Positions 41,735 through 51,823 of a stretch of DNA of 64,000 nt are shown here, piece by piece. Under the pieces are notes generated by a model. It was not told where the DNA came from. It saw only the letters and a list, made by a program, of their open reading frames with translations, and did not search any database. Both the position numbers and the translations under genes were made by a program. The stretch covers positions 4,030,001-4,094,000 of the forward strand of contig NZ_CP056087.1 in NCBI RefSeq assembly GCF_001839655.2. The letters run 5' to 3'. Within the stretch, counting starts at the first letter, position 1, and each line of letters starts with the position of its first letter. The DNA is from Pseudomonas argentinensis. Its GTDB lineage: Bacteria; Pseudomonadota; Gammaproteobacteria; Pseudomonadales; Pseudomonadaceae.

Positions 41735-42811
41735 CTACCGTTCAGAGGTGGTGAACAGATCCAGCTGTTCATGCTTGCCGCGCAGATCCTGCAACCGCAC
41801 GCCAACACCGAGTAACCGCACGGGCCGATTGCCGCGGGCATGGGCACTGGTCAGCAACACTCGATAGCTTTCCAGATCCCGCGCCGCGCCAGCCTGTTCC
41901 AGGGTGGTCTGGGTAAAGTCGTGGAACTTGACCTTGACGAAGGGCTTGCCCGCTCGGTAGCTGCTGTCCAGCCGCGTCATGCGCCGCTCCAGCTCTTCCA
42001 GCAGGGCCGGCAGCTGCGCCAGACAGGCCTGCAGATCCGGCAGGTCCTGATCGTAGGTGTTCTCCACGCTCATCGACTGGCGGCGGCTGTCGGTCTGCAC
42101 CGCCCGCTCGTCGATGCCGTGCGCCAGGCTCCATAGCCGCTCACCGAAACTGCCGAACTCGCGCACCAGGCGCAGCTTGTTCCACTCGCGCAGATCACGG
42201 CAGGTACGTATACCCAGGCGGGTGAGCTTGTCCGCGGTGACCTTGCCCACCCCATGCAGCTTGTTGACCGGCAGCTCGGCCACGAAGTCCTCGACCTGAT
42301 CCGGGGTGATCACGAAGATGCCGTTGGGCTTGCGCCAGTCGCTGGCGATCTTGGCCAGGAACTTGTTGGGCGCCACGCCCGCGGACACGGTGATATGCAG
42401 GTCACTGGACACCCGCCGGCGAATGTCCTGGGCGATACGCGTGGCGCTGCCGCCGAAGTGCTCGCAGTTGGAGACATCGAGAAAGGCCTCGTCCAGGGAC
42501 AACGGCTCGATCTGGTCGGTGTAATCGCGAAAGATCCCGTGGATCTCCCGGGACACCGCGCGGTAAACGTCGAAGCGTGGTTTGACGATCAGCAGGTCCG
42601 GGCACAGCTTCAGCGCATGCCCCGAGGCCATGGCCGAGCGCACGCCATAGGCGCGCGCCTCGTAGTTGCAGGTGGCAATCACTCCGCGCCGATCGGCCGA
42701 GCCGCCCACGGCCATGGGCTTGTCGGCCAGCGCCGGGTTGTCGCGCATCTCGACCGACGCATAGAAGGCATCGCAATCGATGTGGATGATCTTTCTCTGC
42801 CGCCTATCCAT
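41735..42811 (-). CDS. dinB: DNA polymerase IV
   Basis: A 358-residue Y-family translesion polymerase. Catalytic acidic residues lie in KIIHIDCDAFYASVE at the N-terminus and in PLSLDEAFLDVS. Next come ATRIAQDIRRRV, the helix-hairpin-helix thumb region (VNKLHGVGKVTADKLTRLGIRT), and a C-terminal little finger. The C-terminal QLDLF is a sliding-clamp binding peptide. Length is standard. No clear LexA box (CTGT-N8-ACAG) is visible near the start, so SOS control is not evident from this sequence. A nine-G run lies 30 bases upstream. Confidence 0.96.
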   Translation of the reverse strand: MDRRQRKIIHIDCDAFYASVEMRDNPALADKPMAVGGSADRRGVIATCNYEARAYGVRSAMASGHALKLCPDLLIVKPRFDVYRAVSREIHGIFRDYTDQIEPLSLDEAFLDVSNCEHFGGSATRIAQDIRRRVSSDLHITVSAGVAPNKFLAKIASDWRKPNGIFVITPDQVEDFVAELPVNKLHGVGKVTADKLTRLGIRTCRDLREWNKLRLVREFGSFGERLWSLAHGIDERAVQTDSRRQSMSVENTYDQDLPDLQACLAQLPALLEELERRMTRLDSSYRAGKPFVKVKFHDFTQTTLEQAGAARDLESYRVLLTSAHARGNRPVRLLGVGVRLQDLRGKHEQLDLFTTSER

Positions 42812-43105
42812 GTAGCTCTATCGAATGTTCCCAGATCAAAGGGGGGGGGTTAACGGCAGCCGTTCAGGCGCCGCCGCAGGGCGCCATTGTCCTCCCTCGA
42901 TGCCGACACGGCCAGCGGATTGCGCTGGCTTAGCTAACCTGAACGCACCGGGGCGGCAGCCGTTTCATTGCCTTGATACCGGCCATCCGAAAGTTCCCTG
43001 CCAACCCGAAAGATTGCCGACCTCACGTCGGATATGGGGTGAAGCCGCTTCTACCGTTGCCGATAGCCTGGGTAACTGCGTTCCATCCAGCGAAAGGCGA
43101 TCATC

Positions 43106-44731
43106 ATGCTTCTACGACGTATAAATGTGGCTCCCCGAGCGGCATTGTTTTTCTCATTAATCGTGTTGATCGTCGTCCTGCTGGGCGCAGTGGCGATCAT
43201 CCAGATGAAAACCCTGCGCGAAGTCGAACAGGACGTGGAAACCAACTGGATGGCCAGCGTGCGCCTGGCGGGCCTGATGAACGCCGGTGTACTGCGGCTG
43301 AGACTGGAAAGCCTGCGGGGCACCACCACGGACGACCCACAAATTCGCCAGCAAACCCTCGATGGTTTCGCGGGATATCGGACGGCGTTCTTCGATACGG
43401 TCAACAACTACGAGAAGCTGGTGACAAACGAAGACGAACGCAAGCTCTACGGGGATATCCGTGCCAGCGCCCAGGCCTACGCACGGCTTCTGGATCAGTT
43501 CGAGCCCCTGATGCGCAACGGCGACAATGCCGCAGCCGTGGCACTGATCAACACCTCGATCAGGCCGGCGACCAATGCCATGCAGGAGCAGATTACCGCC
43601 CTGCGCGATTTCAACGACCGTGGTGCAGAAGCGGCGGGCATTCGCGCCAGCCAAGCCTATTCCACCGGCCTGACCCTGGTTGGCACCCTGATTGCCATCG
43701 CGATCATTGCCACGATTCTGCTGGCCTACCTGTTGACACGCAGCATTACCGTGCCGATCAGCGAAGCGGTGCAGATCGCCCAGCGCATCGCCAAGAAGGA
43801 TTTGACGGAAAGAATCGTGGTGATCGGTGAGGACGAAGCGGCTGCCATGTTGAGCGCCCTTCACCAGATGCAGGGGAATCTCCGCCAGACCATCGGCCAT
43901 ATCGCCGACAGCTCGAACCAGCTGGCCTCGGCCTCGGAGGAAATGGCCTCGGTGACCGAAGAATCCAGCCGCGGCCTGGTTCGTCAGAACGACGAGGTCA
44001 ACCAGGCCGCGACAGCGGTAACCGAAATGAGCGCCGCGGTCGATGAGGTCGCCCGAAATGCGGCCGAAGCCGCCGATGCCTCGCAGCGCACCCATGCGCT
44101 CACCAGCGCCGGCATCGACAACGTGGCACGCACGCTCAAGGCCATCCAGGATCTGACCCAGAACGTGGGCCATACCAGCGGCCAGGTGCAGCAGCTGTCG
44201 GCACGCGCCCAGGAAATCAGCAAAGTGGTCGAGGTGATTCGCGCCATTGCCGAACAAACCAATCTGCTGGCCCTCAACGCCGCCATCGAAGCGGCTCGCG
44301 CAGGCGAGCAAGGCCGTGGCTTCGCCGTAGTCGCCGATGAGGTACGCGCGCTGGCTCATCGCACTCAACAGTCCACCCAGGAAATCGAGCAGATGATCGG
44401 TGGCATACAAAACGATTCCGTGCAGGCCGTCCGCGCCATGGAGCACAGCCAGCAGATGGCCGGCGATTCCACCGCGGTCGCGCAGAATGCCGACAGCTCG
44501 CTACAACAGATTGCCGAGGCCATCACCCTGATCAACGAGCGCAACATCCTTATCGCCACCGCGGCGGAAGAACAGGCCCAGGTGGCTCGTGAAATTGACC
44601 GCAACATCACCAGCATCCGCGAACTGTCGACGCAAAGCGCCGAGGGCGCCAGCCAGACCGCGATGGCCAGCGGGGAGGTCTCGAAACTCGCGGTTGGGCT
44701 GAATCGTGTAGTGGGAGAGTTCGTGATTTGA
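43106..44731 (+). CDS. Methyl-accepting chemotaxis protein with four-helix-bundle ligand domain
   Basis: A 541-residue transmembrane chemoreceptor. TM1 is about 14-33 ([20 protein letters not shown]), followed by a periplasmic helical ligand-binding domain of the 4HB type, TM2 about 188-211 ([20 protein letters not shown]) and HAMP. The signalling hairpin tip is [33 protein letters not shown]. It ends GEFVI with no CheR/CheB tether pentapeptide. AAAGG precedes the ATG. Ligand unknown. Stands alone between dinB (divergent) and the tRNA cluster. Confidence 0.93.
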   Translation: MLLRRINVAPRAALFFSLIVLIVVLLGAVAIIQMKTLREVEQDVETNWMASVRLAGLMNAGVLRLRLESLRGTTTDDPQIRQQTLDGFAGYRTAFFDTVNNYEKLVTNEDERKLYGDIRASAQAYARLLDQFEPLMRNGDNAAAVALINTSIRPATNAMQEQITALRDFNDRGAEAAGIRASQAYSTGLTLVGTLIAIAIIATILLAYLLTRSITVPISEAVQIAQRIAKKDLTERIVVIGEDEAAAMLSALHQMQGNLRQTIGHIADSSNQLASASEEMASVTEESSRGLVRQNDEVNQAATAVTEMSAAVDEVARNAAEAADASQRTHALTSAGIDNVARTLKAIQDLTQNVGHTSGQVQQLSARAQEISKVVEVIRAIAEQTNLLALNAAIEAARAGEQGRGFAVVADEVRALAHRTQQSTQEIEQMIGGIQNDSVQAVRAMEHSQQMAGDSTAVAQNADSSLQQIAEAITLINERNILIATAAEEQAQVAREIDRNITSIRELSTQSAEGASQTAMASGEVSKLAVGLNRVVGEFVI

Positions 44732-44921
44732 CCGTTTAGCTACGCACCCTGGCATTGAGGGACCAATGCCAGATCGCGGCGCTCCCCTGGCCTGCACGGC
44801 CTTCTCTACTGTCACCGAACAATACGCCGGGAGCGCCCGCAAGGCGCGCTCTTGAGCCGCAGGCACAGGCCTTCCCCGTGCTAACCATTTGAACGGAAAA
44901 CAGATTTTTCTCCGATAAGCG

Positions 44922-44949
44922 TTGACACTGGGCCTCAGATGAATAGAAT
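44922..44949 (+). promoter_or_regulatory. Sigma-70 promoter of tRNA-fMet copy 1
   Basis: TTGACA, 16-base spacer, TAGAAT, then a GC-rich discriminator (GGCGACC) directly before the mature tRNA end, typical of stringently controlled stable-RNA promoters. Confidence 0.85.
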
Positions 44950-44955
44950 GGCGAC

Positions 44956-45032
<77 letters not shown>

Positions 45033-45041
45033 GATACCCAG

Positions 45042-45069
45042 AAAGGCCACTCAATCGAGTGGCCTTTTT
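45042..45069 (+). terminator. Terminator of tRNA-fMet copy 1
   Basis: AAAGGCCACTC, short loop, GAGTGGCCTTTTT, ten bases after the CCA end. Confidence 0.92.
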
Positions 45070-45118
45070 GTTTTTCTGCATCTTCGATTTAACCAATTGA
45101 TTAAAAAGAAGAAATCGA

Positions 45119-45146
45119 TTGACAGAAGCCTCATCTCGGATAGAAT
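45119..45146 (+). promoter_or_regulatory. Sigma-70 promoter of tRNA-fMet copy 2
   Basis: TTGACA, 16-base spacer, TAGAAT, followed by a GC-rich discriminator. Same geometry as copy 1. Confidence 0.85.
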
Positions 45147-45152
45147 GGCGGC

Positions 45153-45229
<77 letters not shown>

Positions 45230-45238
45230 GATACCCAG

Positions 45239-45266
45239 AAAGGCCACTCAATCGAGTGGCCTTTTT
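45239..45266 (+). terminator. Terminator of tRNA-fMet copy 2
   Basis: AAAGGCCACTC, loop, GAGTGGCCTTTTT, same as after copy 1. Confidence 0.92.
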
Positions 45267-45317
45267 GTTTTTCCGCCCTGCCAGTTTTAACCGATTGATT
45301 GAAAACGCAAAAGTCGG

Positions 45318-45345
45318 TTGACAGCATTCGCTTTATCCATATAAT
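45318..45345 (+). promoter_or_regulatory. Sigma-70 promoter of tRNA-fMet copy 3
   Basis: TTGACA, 16-base spacer, consensus TATAAT, GC-rich discriminator. This is the strongest -10 of the three. Confidence 0.88.
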
Positions 45346-45351
45346 GGCCGC

Positions 45352-45428
<77 letters not shown>

Positions 45429-45438
45429 CCTTCGAAAC

Positions 45439-45470
45439 AAAAGCCCCGACAGTTCGCTGTCGGGGCTTTT
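45439..45470 (+). terminator. Terminator of tRNA-fMet copy 3
   Basis: AAAAGCCCCGACA, six-base loop, TGTCGGGGCTTTT. Confidence 0.92.
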
Positions 45471-45646
45471 GTTTATGGGCGCTGAAAAAACCAGCCTCGC
45501 CGTCACCCCACGCTGATCGACCCATCTTTCCAGGTGCCTGCCATGGACACCTTGAAGCGCTTCGCTCAAGCTCATACATTATTTGATACAAATTGGAACT
45601 TGGCTTCCAACCTTCAATCTGAGCCGCACTGCCCAAGAGGTATCCG

Positions 45647-48277
45647 ATGCGCGCCAGCTCCGACGCTACTGCTCCCCCTTCGCTGCCCAAATCCAAACTG
45701 CTGCTCTGGCGCCAACGCCTGGATCGATACCGCCAGCCCCTGGGGCTGAGTGTCGCCCTGGCACTGTTCGTCATCGCCCTGCTGGCCTGCCGGCATCTGC
45801 TCGATGAGCTGGACCCCGGCGCGCTGCATACTTCCATTCTGGCGGTGCCCAAGCTCAATCTGTTCGGCGCTGTCGGCCTGACCGTCATTGGCTTCATCGC
45901 CCTGCTCGGCTACGAGTGGTCGGCCAGCCGTTATGCCGGTGTCAGCCTGCCTGGCCGTACCCTGGCCACCGGTGGCTTCTGCGCCTTCGCCATCGGCAAC
46001 GCCGTGGGCCTGTCGATGCTCTCCGGCGGCTCGATCCGCTACCGCCTGTATGCCCGCCATGGCATCGGCGGCGTCGAAATCGCCCGCATGACGGTGTTCG
46101 CCAGCCTATCCCTGGGCTGCGCGCTGCCCATTCTCGCCGCCCTCGCGGCACTGGCTGACCCATCTGCCGCGGCCGCTGCGCTACGCTTGCCACAAGCGTT
46201 ATTGATAGTCGTCGCCGTGGTGCTGCTGGCACTGGGCGCGGCTTTGCTGCTGGTGCTGCACCGCGCGCGTCTGGCTGAACGGCCGAACGCCGATTGCGTG
46301 ACGGTGCGGGTGAGCCGCCACCTGCTGCGCATGCCGGGCGCCCGCCTGACCCTGCTGCAGGTGCTGATCACCCTGGTCGACGTCAGCGCTGCGGCCGGCG
46401 TGTTGTATCTGCTGCTGCCCGAAGCACCGCCCTTCACCACCTTCCTGCTCGTCTACCTGCTGGCCCTGGCCGCCGGCGTGCTCAGCCATGTGCCGGGTGG
46501 CGTCGGGGTGTTCGAGGCGGTGCTGCTGGCCGCCTTCGCCAGCGAGCTGGGCGCTGCGCCCCTGGCGGCGGCGCTGCTGCTCTATCGCCTCATCTATATC
46601 GTTCTGCCGCTGCTGGTGGCCTGCCTGCTGCTACTCGGCATGGAGCTGCGCCGGCTGGTCAACGCCCGCCAAGCGATCCGCGCCGCCAGCGGCCTGGCCG
46701 CGCCGATCCTCGCGCTGCTGGTGTTCATTTCCGGCATGGTGCTGCTGTTCTCCGGCGCGACGCCGAGCCTGGACGAGCGCCTGGAGATTCTCGACTTCCT
46801 CATTCCCCACCGGCTGATCGACGCTTCACACTTTGGCGCCAGCCTGATCGGCCTGCTCTGCCTGCTGCTCGCCCAGGGGCTGCGTCGGCGCTTGTCCGCG
46901 GCCTGGGCGATGACCCTGGGCCTGCTGGTGACCGGCGCAATCCTGTCGCTGCTCAAGGGCTTCGACTGGGAAGAGGCGCTGCTGCTGAGCATCACCGCCG
47001 GCTTGCTGGCGCTGTTTCGCCCCTACTTCTATCGCCCCAGCCGGTTGATGGAATTGCCCCTCTCGCCCTGGCATCTGGCGGCCAGCGCCTGCGTGCTTGG
47101 CGCCTCCATCTGGCTGCTGTTCTTCGCCTACCAGGACGTGCCCTATGAAAACCAGCTGTGGTGGCAATTCGCGGTGAACGCCGATGCGCCACGGGGCCTG
47201 CGCGCCGCCCTGGGCTGCGTACTGGTGCTCGGCGTGGTGTTCCTGGCCTGGCTGCTGCGCGCCGCCCCGCCGGCCATCACCTTGCCGAGCAGCGAGGAGC
47301 TGGACCGTGCCGCGCAGATCGTCAAGGCCTCCAACCAGGCCGACGGCGGCCTCGCCCTGACCGGTGACAAGGCGCTGCTGGTGCACCCGGAGGGCGACGC
47401 CTTTCTGATGTATTCGCGACGCGCGCGCAGCATGGTCGCGCTGTTCGACCCCATTGGCACCGCCCAGCGCCGCGCCGAGCTGGTGTGGCAGTTCCGCGAC
47501 CTGTGCGACCGCCACCACACCCGCCCGGTGTTCTACCAGGTACGCGCCGAAAACCTGCCGCTGTACATGGACATCGGCCTGACCGCCATCAAGCTTGGCG
47601 AAGAGGCGCGGGTGGACCTGAACCGCTTCGAGCTGGAGAGCACCGGCAAGGCCATGAAGGACTTGCGCTACACCTGGAACCGCGGCCAGCGCGACGGCCT
47701 GGTGCTGGAGTTCCACGAACCCGGTCAGGCGCCGTTCGACGAGCTGCGTGCCATCTCCGATGCCTGGCTGGCCGGCAAGCAGATGCGCGAGAAAGGCTTC
47801 TCTCTGGGCCGTTTCGATCCGACCTATCTGAACCGTTTCCGTATCGTCATCGCCCGGGTCAAGGGCCGCGCCGTGGCCTTCGCCAACCTGCTGGAAACCG
47901 ACAGCCGGGGCCTTGCTACCCTGGACCTGATGCGCGTGCTGCCCGATGCGCCGAAGCTGACCATGGAATTCCTCATGCTTGGCTTGATCCTGCACTTCAA
48001 GGCCGCCGGCTTCGCCCGCTTCAGCCTGGGCATGGTGCCGTTGTCCGGCCTGCAACCACGCCGCGGCGCGCCACTGGCGCAGCGCCTCGGCGCGCTGGTG
48101 TTCAAGCGTGGCGAAGCGTTCTACAACTTCCAGGGCCTGCGCCGCTTCAAGGACAAGTTCCAGCCCGACTGGGAACCGCGCTACATGGCCGTACCGGCCG
48201 GGCTCGACCCGCTGGTGGCGCTGACCGACACCGCCGCGCTGATCGCTGGCGGCTTTACCGGACTGGTGAAACGCTGA
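45647..48277 (+). CDS. mprF: MprF aminoacyl-phosphatidylglycerol synthase/flippase
   Basis: An 876-residue bifunctional membrane protein. About 14 helices in the first ~540 residues form the flippase part. The C-terminal cytoplasmic GNAT-like synthase domain (about 560-860) transfers an amino acid from aminoacyl-tRNA to phosphatidylglycerol, with TGDKALLVHPEGDAFLMYSR, FYQVRAENLPLYMDIGLTAIKLGEEARVDL and GEAFYNFQGLRRFKDKFQPDWEPRYMA. The P. aeruginosa orthologue makes alanyl-PG and adds resistance to cationic peptides under acid. AAGAGG precedes the ATG. It overlaps the virJ-like gene by one base, and the two are known partners. Confidence 0.95.
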   Translation: MRASSDATAPPSLPKSKLLLWRQRLDRYRQPLGLSVALALFVIALLACRHLLDELDPGALHTSILAVPKLNLFGAVGLTVIGFIALLGYEWSASRYAGVSLPGRTLATGGFCAFAIGNAVGLSMLSGGSIRYRLYARHGIGGVEIARMTVFASLSLGCALPILAALAALADPSAAAAALRLPQALLIVVAVVLLALGAALLLVLHRARLAERPNADCVTVRVSRHLLRMPGARLTLLQVLITLVDVSAAAGVLYLLLPEAPPFTTFLLVYLLALAAGVLSHVPGGVGVFEAVLLAAFASELGAAPLAAALLLYRLIYIVLPLLVACLLLLGMELRRLVNARQAIRAASGLAAPILALLVFISGMVLLFSGATPSLDERLEILDFLIPHRLIDASHFGASLIGLLCLLLAQGLRRRLSAAWAMTLGLLVTGAILSLLKGFDWEEALLLSITAGLLALFRPYFYRPSRLMELPLSPWHLAASACVLGASIWLLFFAYQDVPYENQLWWQFAVNADAPRGLRAALGCVLVLGVVFLAWLLRAAPPAITLPSSEELDRAAQIVKASNQADGGLALTGDKALLVHPEGDAFLMYSRRARSMVALFDPIGTAQRRAELVWQFRDLCDRHHTRPVFYQVRAENLPLYMDIGLTAIKLGEEARVDLNRFELESTGKAMKDLRYTWNRGQRDGLVLEFHEPGQAPFDELRAISDAWLAGKQMREKGFSLGRFDPTYLNRFRIVIARVKGRAVAFANLLETDSRGLATLDLMRVLPDAPKLTMEFLMLGLILHFKAAGFARFSLGMVPLSGLQPRRGAPLAQRLGALVFKRGEAFYNFQGLRRFKDKFQPDWEPRYMAVPAGLDPLVALTDTAALIAGGFTGLVKR

Positions 48278-49545
48278 TGACCCGTACCGCCAAACGTCGG
48301 TTGCCGATCCTCGCTCTGCTGCTGGTGGTGATTGCCGGTGGCCTCTACCTGTGGCTGCGCCCACCGGCTACTGCCAGCCTGGCGCACCATGGGCTGGCGT
48401 CCGGCGGCGACCTGCAGGTCGCCACCCCGGGCGGCAAGGTCCAGCGCCGCGTGCTGCTGGTGCTGCCGAGGGATCAACTGCTCGGTGATGAACAGCTGCT
48501 GGAGCTGGCCCAGTCCAACCACGCGCTGATCGGCCAGTACCCGGCCACCACGCAAAGCTGCGAAGCGCAAGGCAAGACCCTGCAGGACGCGGCCGCGCAT
48601 CTGGGCGGGCCGCCGAACCTGGTCGTCGGCAGCGAGAACGCCGCCATGCTCGCCTGGCGCTGGCTCGCCAGCCAGACCGACGACCAGGCCCAGGCGCTGT
48701 CGGTCGGTTTCGCGCTGCAGAAACCCGACTGCGATACCCCGCCGCCGGCGAGCAGCGGCCATGGGCATTGGCTGGCCGCCTGGAACGACAACCCGGACGA
48801 CGCCAGCGCCCGCTTCGTGCGCGAGCAGGCCAACGCCGAAACCCTGATCGGCGATTACGACACCGCGCCCAAGGCGCTGCTGATCGCCCAGTTGCGCCGC
48901 CTGCTGCAAGGCGCCAGCGACGACCTGCCGGTGGTCGAGGTGCCGTCCACGCCGCCTGGCGATACGGTAAGCCTGTTCTACTCCGGCGACGGCGGCTGGC
49001 GTGATCTGGACAAGGCCGTGGCCGAGCAGATGGCCGAGCGCGGCTACCCGGTGGTCGGCCTCGATACCCTGCGCTACTTCTGGCAGCGCAAGAGCCCGGA
49101 CCAGGCCGCCAGCGACCTGTCCGAGATGATGCGAGAGTATCGCGAGAAGTGGCACGCCAAGCGGTTCGTGCTGATCGGCTACTCCTTCGGTGCCGACGTG
49201 ATGCCGGCGCTCTACAACCGCCTGCCCGACAGCGACAAACAGCAGGTCGATGCCGTGCTGCTGCTGGCTCTGGCGCGCAGTGGCGCCTTCGAGATCCAGG
49301 TCGAGGGCTGGCTCGGCAAGGACGCCGACGAAGCCACCACCGGGCCGGAGCTGATCAAGCTGCCGGCCGAAAAGGTGCTCTGCGTGTATGGCAGCGAAGA
49401 GGCGCCGGAGAGCGGTTGCACCCAGCCGCAGAGCGTCGGCGAGAAGCTGGAGCTGCCGGGCGGCCACCACTACGACAAGGATTACCCGGCCCTGGCCGAA
49501 CGCCTGATCATTGCGATCAAGAGGCGCCAGCAGGCCGCGCAGTGA
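48277..49545 (+). CDS. VirJ/AcvB-type periplasmic lipase (aminoacyl-PG hydrolase)
   Basis: A 422-residue exported hydrolase. An N-terminal hydrophobic segment (LPILALLLVVIAGGLYLWLR) targets it to the periplasm. The N-terminal half is a degenerate hydrolase-like domain, and the C-terminal VirJ domain has FYSGDGGWRDLDKAVAEQMAERGYPVVGLD, nucleophile Ser303 in LIGYSFGADVMP, and a likely catalytic His in LPGGHHYDKDY. The P. aeruginosa partner of mprF hydrolyses alanyl-PG in the periplasm, a lipid-homeostasis role likely shared here. It starts inside the mprF stop (TGATG); the longer ORF beginning inside mprF is a shadow extension. Confidence 0.9.
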   Translation: MTRTAKRRLPILALLLVVIAGGLYLWLRPPATASLAHHGLASGGDLQVATPGGKVQRRVLLVLPRDQLLGDEQLLELAQSNHALIGQYPATTQSCEAQGKTLQDAAAHLGGPPNLVVGSENAAMLAWRWLASQTDDQAQALSVGFALQKPDCDTPPPASSGHGHWLAAWNDNPDDASARFVREQANAETLIGDYDTAPKALLIAQLRRLLQGASDDLPVVEVPSTPPGDTVSLFYSGDGGWRDLDKAVAEQMAERGYPVVGLDTLRYFWQRKSPDQAASDLSEMMREYREKWHAKRFVLIGYSFGADVMPALYNRLPDSDKQQVDAVLLLALARSGAFEIQVEGWLGKDADEATTGPELIKLPAEKVLCVYGSEEAPESGCTQPQSVGEKLELPGGHHYDKDYPALAERLIIAIKRRQQAAQ

Positions 49546-49887
49546 TCCTCGTGCTGCCGGTTACGCGACCGGCAGCACCCTTTCGCTTCCACCAGAAAGT
49601 CGAACGCCCTGCCACGCCTGAATCCACCAGCATGATCAGGCATTAGCTCAGATGCCCCCGCCTCCACCCAGGCGGTAGCCAAAGCGGCAAGGCCCTTGGC
49701 ACGCGGTCGCGGCTACCCGGCGTATCGACGTACGCTGCAACAGCAGCTTTCGGCCCTGGTTGAGCGGCCCGCATCCACATCCTGTCGGCAGTGCTGGAAA
49801 AGTGCCTCGCACGCCGCTAGAATTGCGCACTTTTTGACCAGAGGCGCCCAAAGCGCCCGGCCCGTCTTAGCCCTGAGGTTCACCTGC
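49546..49887. other. Intergenic region between virJ-like gene and rimO
   Basis: 342 bases without a gene. It holds the virJ-side terminator-like hairpin at its start. A -10-like TAGAAT at 49818-49823, with no good -35, is a possible rimO promoter. The open frame that extends rimO upstream to 49696 has no similarity to RimO. Nothing else recognised. Confidence 0.5.
49551..49578 (+). terminator. Hairpin terminator of mprF-virJ operon
   Basis: 11-bp perfect stem GTGCTGCCGGT / ACCGGCAGCAC with a six-base loop, followed by CCTTTCGCTT, six bases after the stop codon. Confidence 0.65.
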
Positions 49888-51213
49888 ATGACCACCACCG
49901 CCACCCCGAAAGTTGGGTTCGTTTCCCTTGGCTGCCCCAAGGCCTTGGTAGATTCCGAACGCATCCTGACCCAGCTGCGCATGGAAGGTTATGAAGTGGT
50001 ACCGACCTACCAGGACGCCGACGTGGTGGTGGTCAACACCTGCGGCTTTATCGACAGCGCCAAGGCCGAGTCCCTGGAAGTGATCGGTGAAGCGATCAAG
50101 GAAAACGGCAAGGTCATCGTCACCGGCTGCATGGGCGTCGAGGAAGGCAACATCCGTGACGTGCACCCCAGCGTGCTGTCGGTCACCGGCCCGCAGCAGT
50201 ACGAGCAGGTGGTCAACGCCGTCCACGAAGTGGTGCCGCCGCGCCAGGATCACAACCCGCTGGTCGATCTGATCCCGCCGCAAGGCGTCAAGCTCACCCC
50301 GCGCCACTACGCCTACCTGAAGATTTCCGAAGGCTGCAACCACAGCTGCAGCTTCTGCATCATCCCGTCGATGCGCGGCAAGCTGGTCAGCCGCCCGGTC
50401 GGCGATGTGCTCAGCGAGGCCGAGCGCCTGGTCAAGGCCGGCGTCAAGGAACTGCTGGTGATCAGCCAGGACACCAGCGCCTACGGTGTCGACCTCAAGT
50501 ACAAGACCGACTTCTGGAACGGCCAGCCGGTCAAGACGCGCATGAAAGAGCTCTGCGAAGCGCTTTCCAGCATGGGCGTGTGGGTGCGCCTGCACTACGT
50601 GTACCCCTACCCCAACGTAGACGACATCATCCCGCTGATGGCCGCCGGCAAACTGCTGCCGTACCTCGACATCCCGTTCCAGCACGCCAGCCCGCGCGTA
50701 CTCAAGCTGATGAAGCGCCCGGCCTTCGAAGACCGCACCCTGGCGCGCATCAAATCCTGGCGCGAACAGTGCCCGGACCTGACCATCCGCTCGACCTTCA
50801 TCGTCGGCTTCCCCGGCGAAACCGAAGAAGACTTCCAGTACCTGCTCGACTGGCTGACCGAAGCCCAGCTCGACCGCGTCGGCTGCTTCCAGTACTCGCC
50901 GGTCGAAGGCGCGCCGGCCAACGACCTGGACGTCGACATCGTGCCCGATGACGTCAAACAGGATCGCTGGGACCGCTTCATGGCCCACCAGCAGGCCATC
51001 AGCACCGCCCGCTTGCAACTGAAGATCGGCCGCGAAATGGACGTGCTGATCGACGAAGTCGACGACCAGGGCGCCGTCGCCCGCTCCTGGGCCGACGCCC
51101 CGGAAATCGACGGCAGTGTCTTTATCGAAGGCACCGACTTCCAGCCGGGCGACAAGGTGCGGGTGCGCATCATCGACGCCGATGAGTACGATATGTGGGC
51201 AGAGCGGGTTTAA
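49888..51213 (+). CDS. rimO: Ribosomal protein S12 methylthiotransferase RimO
   Basis: A 441-residue radical-SAM methylthiotransferase modifying Asp88/89 of S12. The N-terminal MTTase domain has cluster cysteines at [20 protein letters not shown] and [10 protein letters not shown]. The radical SAM motif is CNHSCSFC (Cys150, 154, 157), and a C-terminal TRAM domain has [20 protein letters not shown] lies eight bases before the ATG. All nine or so family motifs are intact. A terminator follows directly. Confidence 0.96.
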   Translation: MTTTATPKVGFVSLGCPKALVDSERILTQLRMEGYEVVPTYQDADVVVVNTCGFIDSAKAESLEVIGEAIKENGKVIVTGCMGVEEGNIRDVHPSVLSVTGPQQYEQVVNAVHEVVPPRQDHNPLVDLIPPQGVKLTPRHYAYLKISEGCNHSCSFCIIPSMRGKLVSRPVGDVLSEAERLVKAGVKELLVISQDTSAYGVDLKYKTDFWNGQPVKTRMKELCEALSSMGVWVRLHYVYPYPNVDDIIPLMAAGKLLPYLDIPFQHASPRVLKLMKRPAFEDRTLARIKSWREQCPDLTIRSTFIVGFPGETEEDFQYLLDWLTEAQLDRVGCFQYSPVEGAPANDLDVDIVPDDVKQDRWDRFMAHQQAISTARLQLKIGREMDVLIDEVDDQGAVARSWADAPEIDGSVFIEGTDFQPGDKVRVRIIDADEYDMWAERV

Positions 51214-51227
51214 CCCCTCGCCTCAGC

Positions 51228-51265
51228 AAACGCCCACTGCGTCGCCTGACCCAGTGGGCGTTTTT
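51228..51265 (+). terminator. Terminator of rimO
   Basis: AAACGCCCACTG, 12-base loop, CAGTGGGCGTTTTT, 14 bases after the stop. Confidence 0.9.
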
Positions 51266-51379
51266 GTATTGGCGCCGATGGAGATGGCCGGCACGAGCCG
51301 AGTAGTGTCTTGCCAGTCCCAACCAGGCGCTGACGGCCCCTTGGCACGTCACCGAAGCGCAAGGATCACTGTATGAGCC

Positions 51380-51694
51380 TTGCTCAGCAACAACGCCGCT
51401 TGCAATCACCGATGCTTCGGGGCGTTCAGAATTGTAAAGAAGGCAAAGCTCAGATTCCTTTATGCCCCTTTGGTAGCTCCAATCTCTGTCGCGGGTTTGT
51501 CACTCTGCATTTCTTATGATGGTAATACCGTATTTGCAGATCAGATCGTGTGGCAACCGTGCAATTCAAAGGAAATAGTTTTGGAGTGCGACCTAGCCTC
51601 TTCCAACGCTTTCGTTGAGATAAATAACCGGCATCGAGTTCGACTATGCCATGCCATTTTGGATATGCACTGGCGGGCTTTAACTAGGTGCTAG
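51380..51694 (+). CDS. Possible small protein from a TTG start (104 aa), uncertain
   Basis: An open frame of 104 codons in a lower-GC stretch. It starts at TTG with no good ribosome site. The part FLYAPLVAPISVAGLSLCISYDGNTVFADQIVWQPCNSKEIVLECDLASSNAFVEI reads like a genuine small protein, while the ends look random. The 3' part runs through sequence resembling an attC half-site (GGCTTTAACTAGGTGCTAGGC). It may be a decayed or foreign gene. No family recognised and low confidence that it is translated as drawn. Confidence 0.25.
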   Translation: MLSNNAACNHRCFGAFRIVKKAKLRFLYAPLVAPISVAGLSLCISYDGNTVFADQIVWQPCNSKEIVLECDLASSNAFVEINNRHRVRLCHAILDMHWRALTRC

Positions 51695-51720
51695 GCGCTC
51701 AACGCCAAACGTGCATACCA

Positions 51721-51795
51721 TTCTAACCAATGGTTCAAAACCGCTCGCTATCACTGAGACCGGCCTAAAGCCCGCCCCTTATCCCAACGTTAGGA
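51721..51795 (+). other. attC-like (integron cassette) recombination site 1
   Basis: Begins TTCTAAC, then five bases, then GTTCA, and ends in CAAC-GTTAGGA. This is the layout of a 59-base element: TCTAAC-N5-GTTCA on the left, GTTAGR core on the right. The internal palindrome is weak, so it may be degenerate. Confidence 0.4.
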
Positions 51796-51823
51796 CTGGT
51801 CATGCACATCGAGGCCTATAATT

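Noticed and set aside
47485..49545. A 686-residue ORF beginning inside mprF
   Set aside because: The first ~260 residues are an out-of-frame reading of mprF. The real gene starts at 48277 at the TGATG overlap.
51380..51694. Treating the 104-codon frame as a confident cassette gene
   Set aside because: It starts at TTG without a good ribosome site and its end runs into attC-like sequence. Listed only as low confidence.
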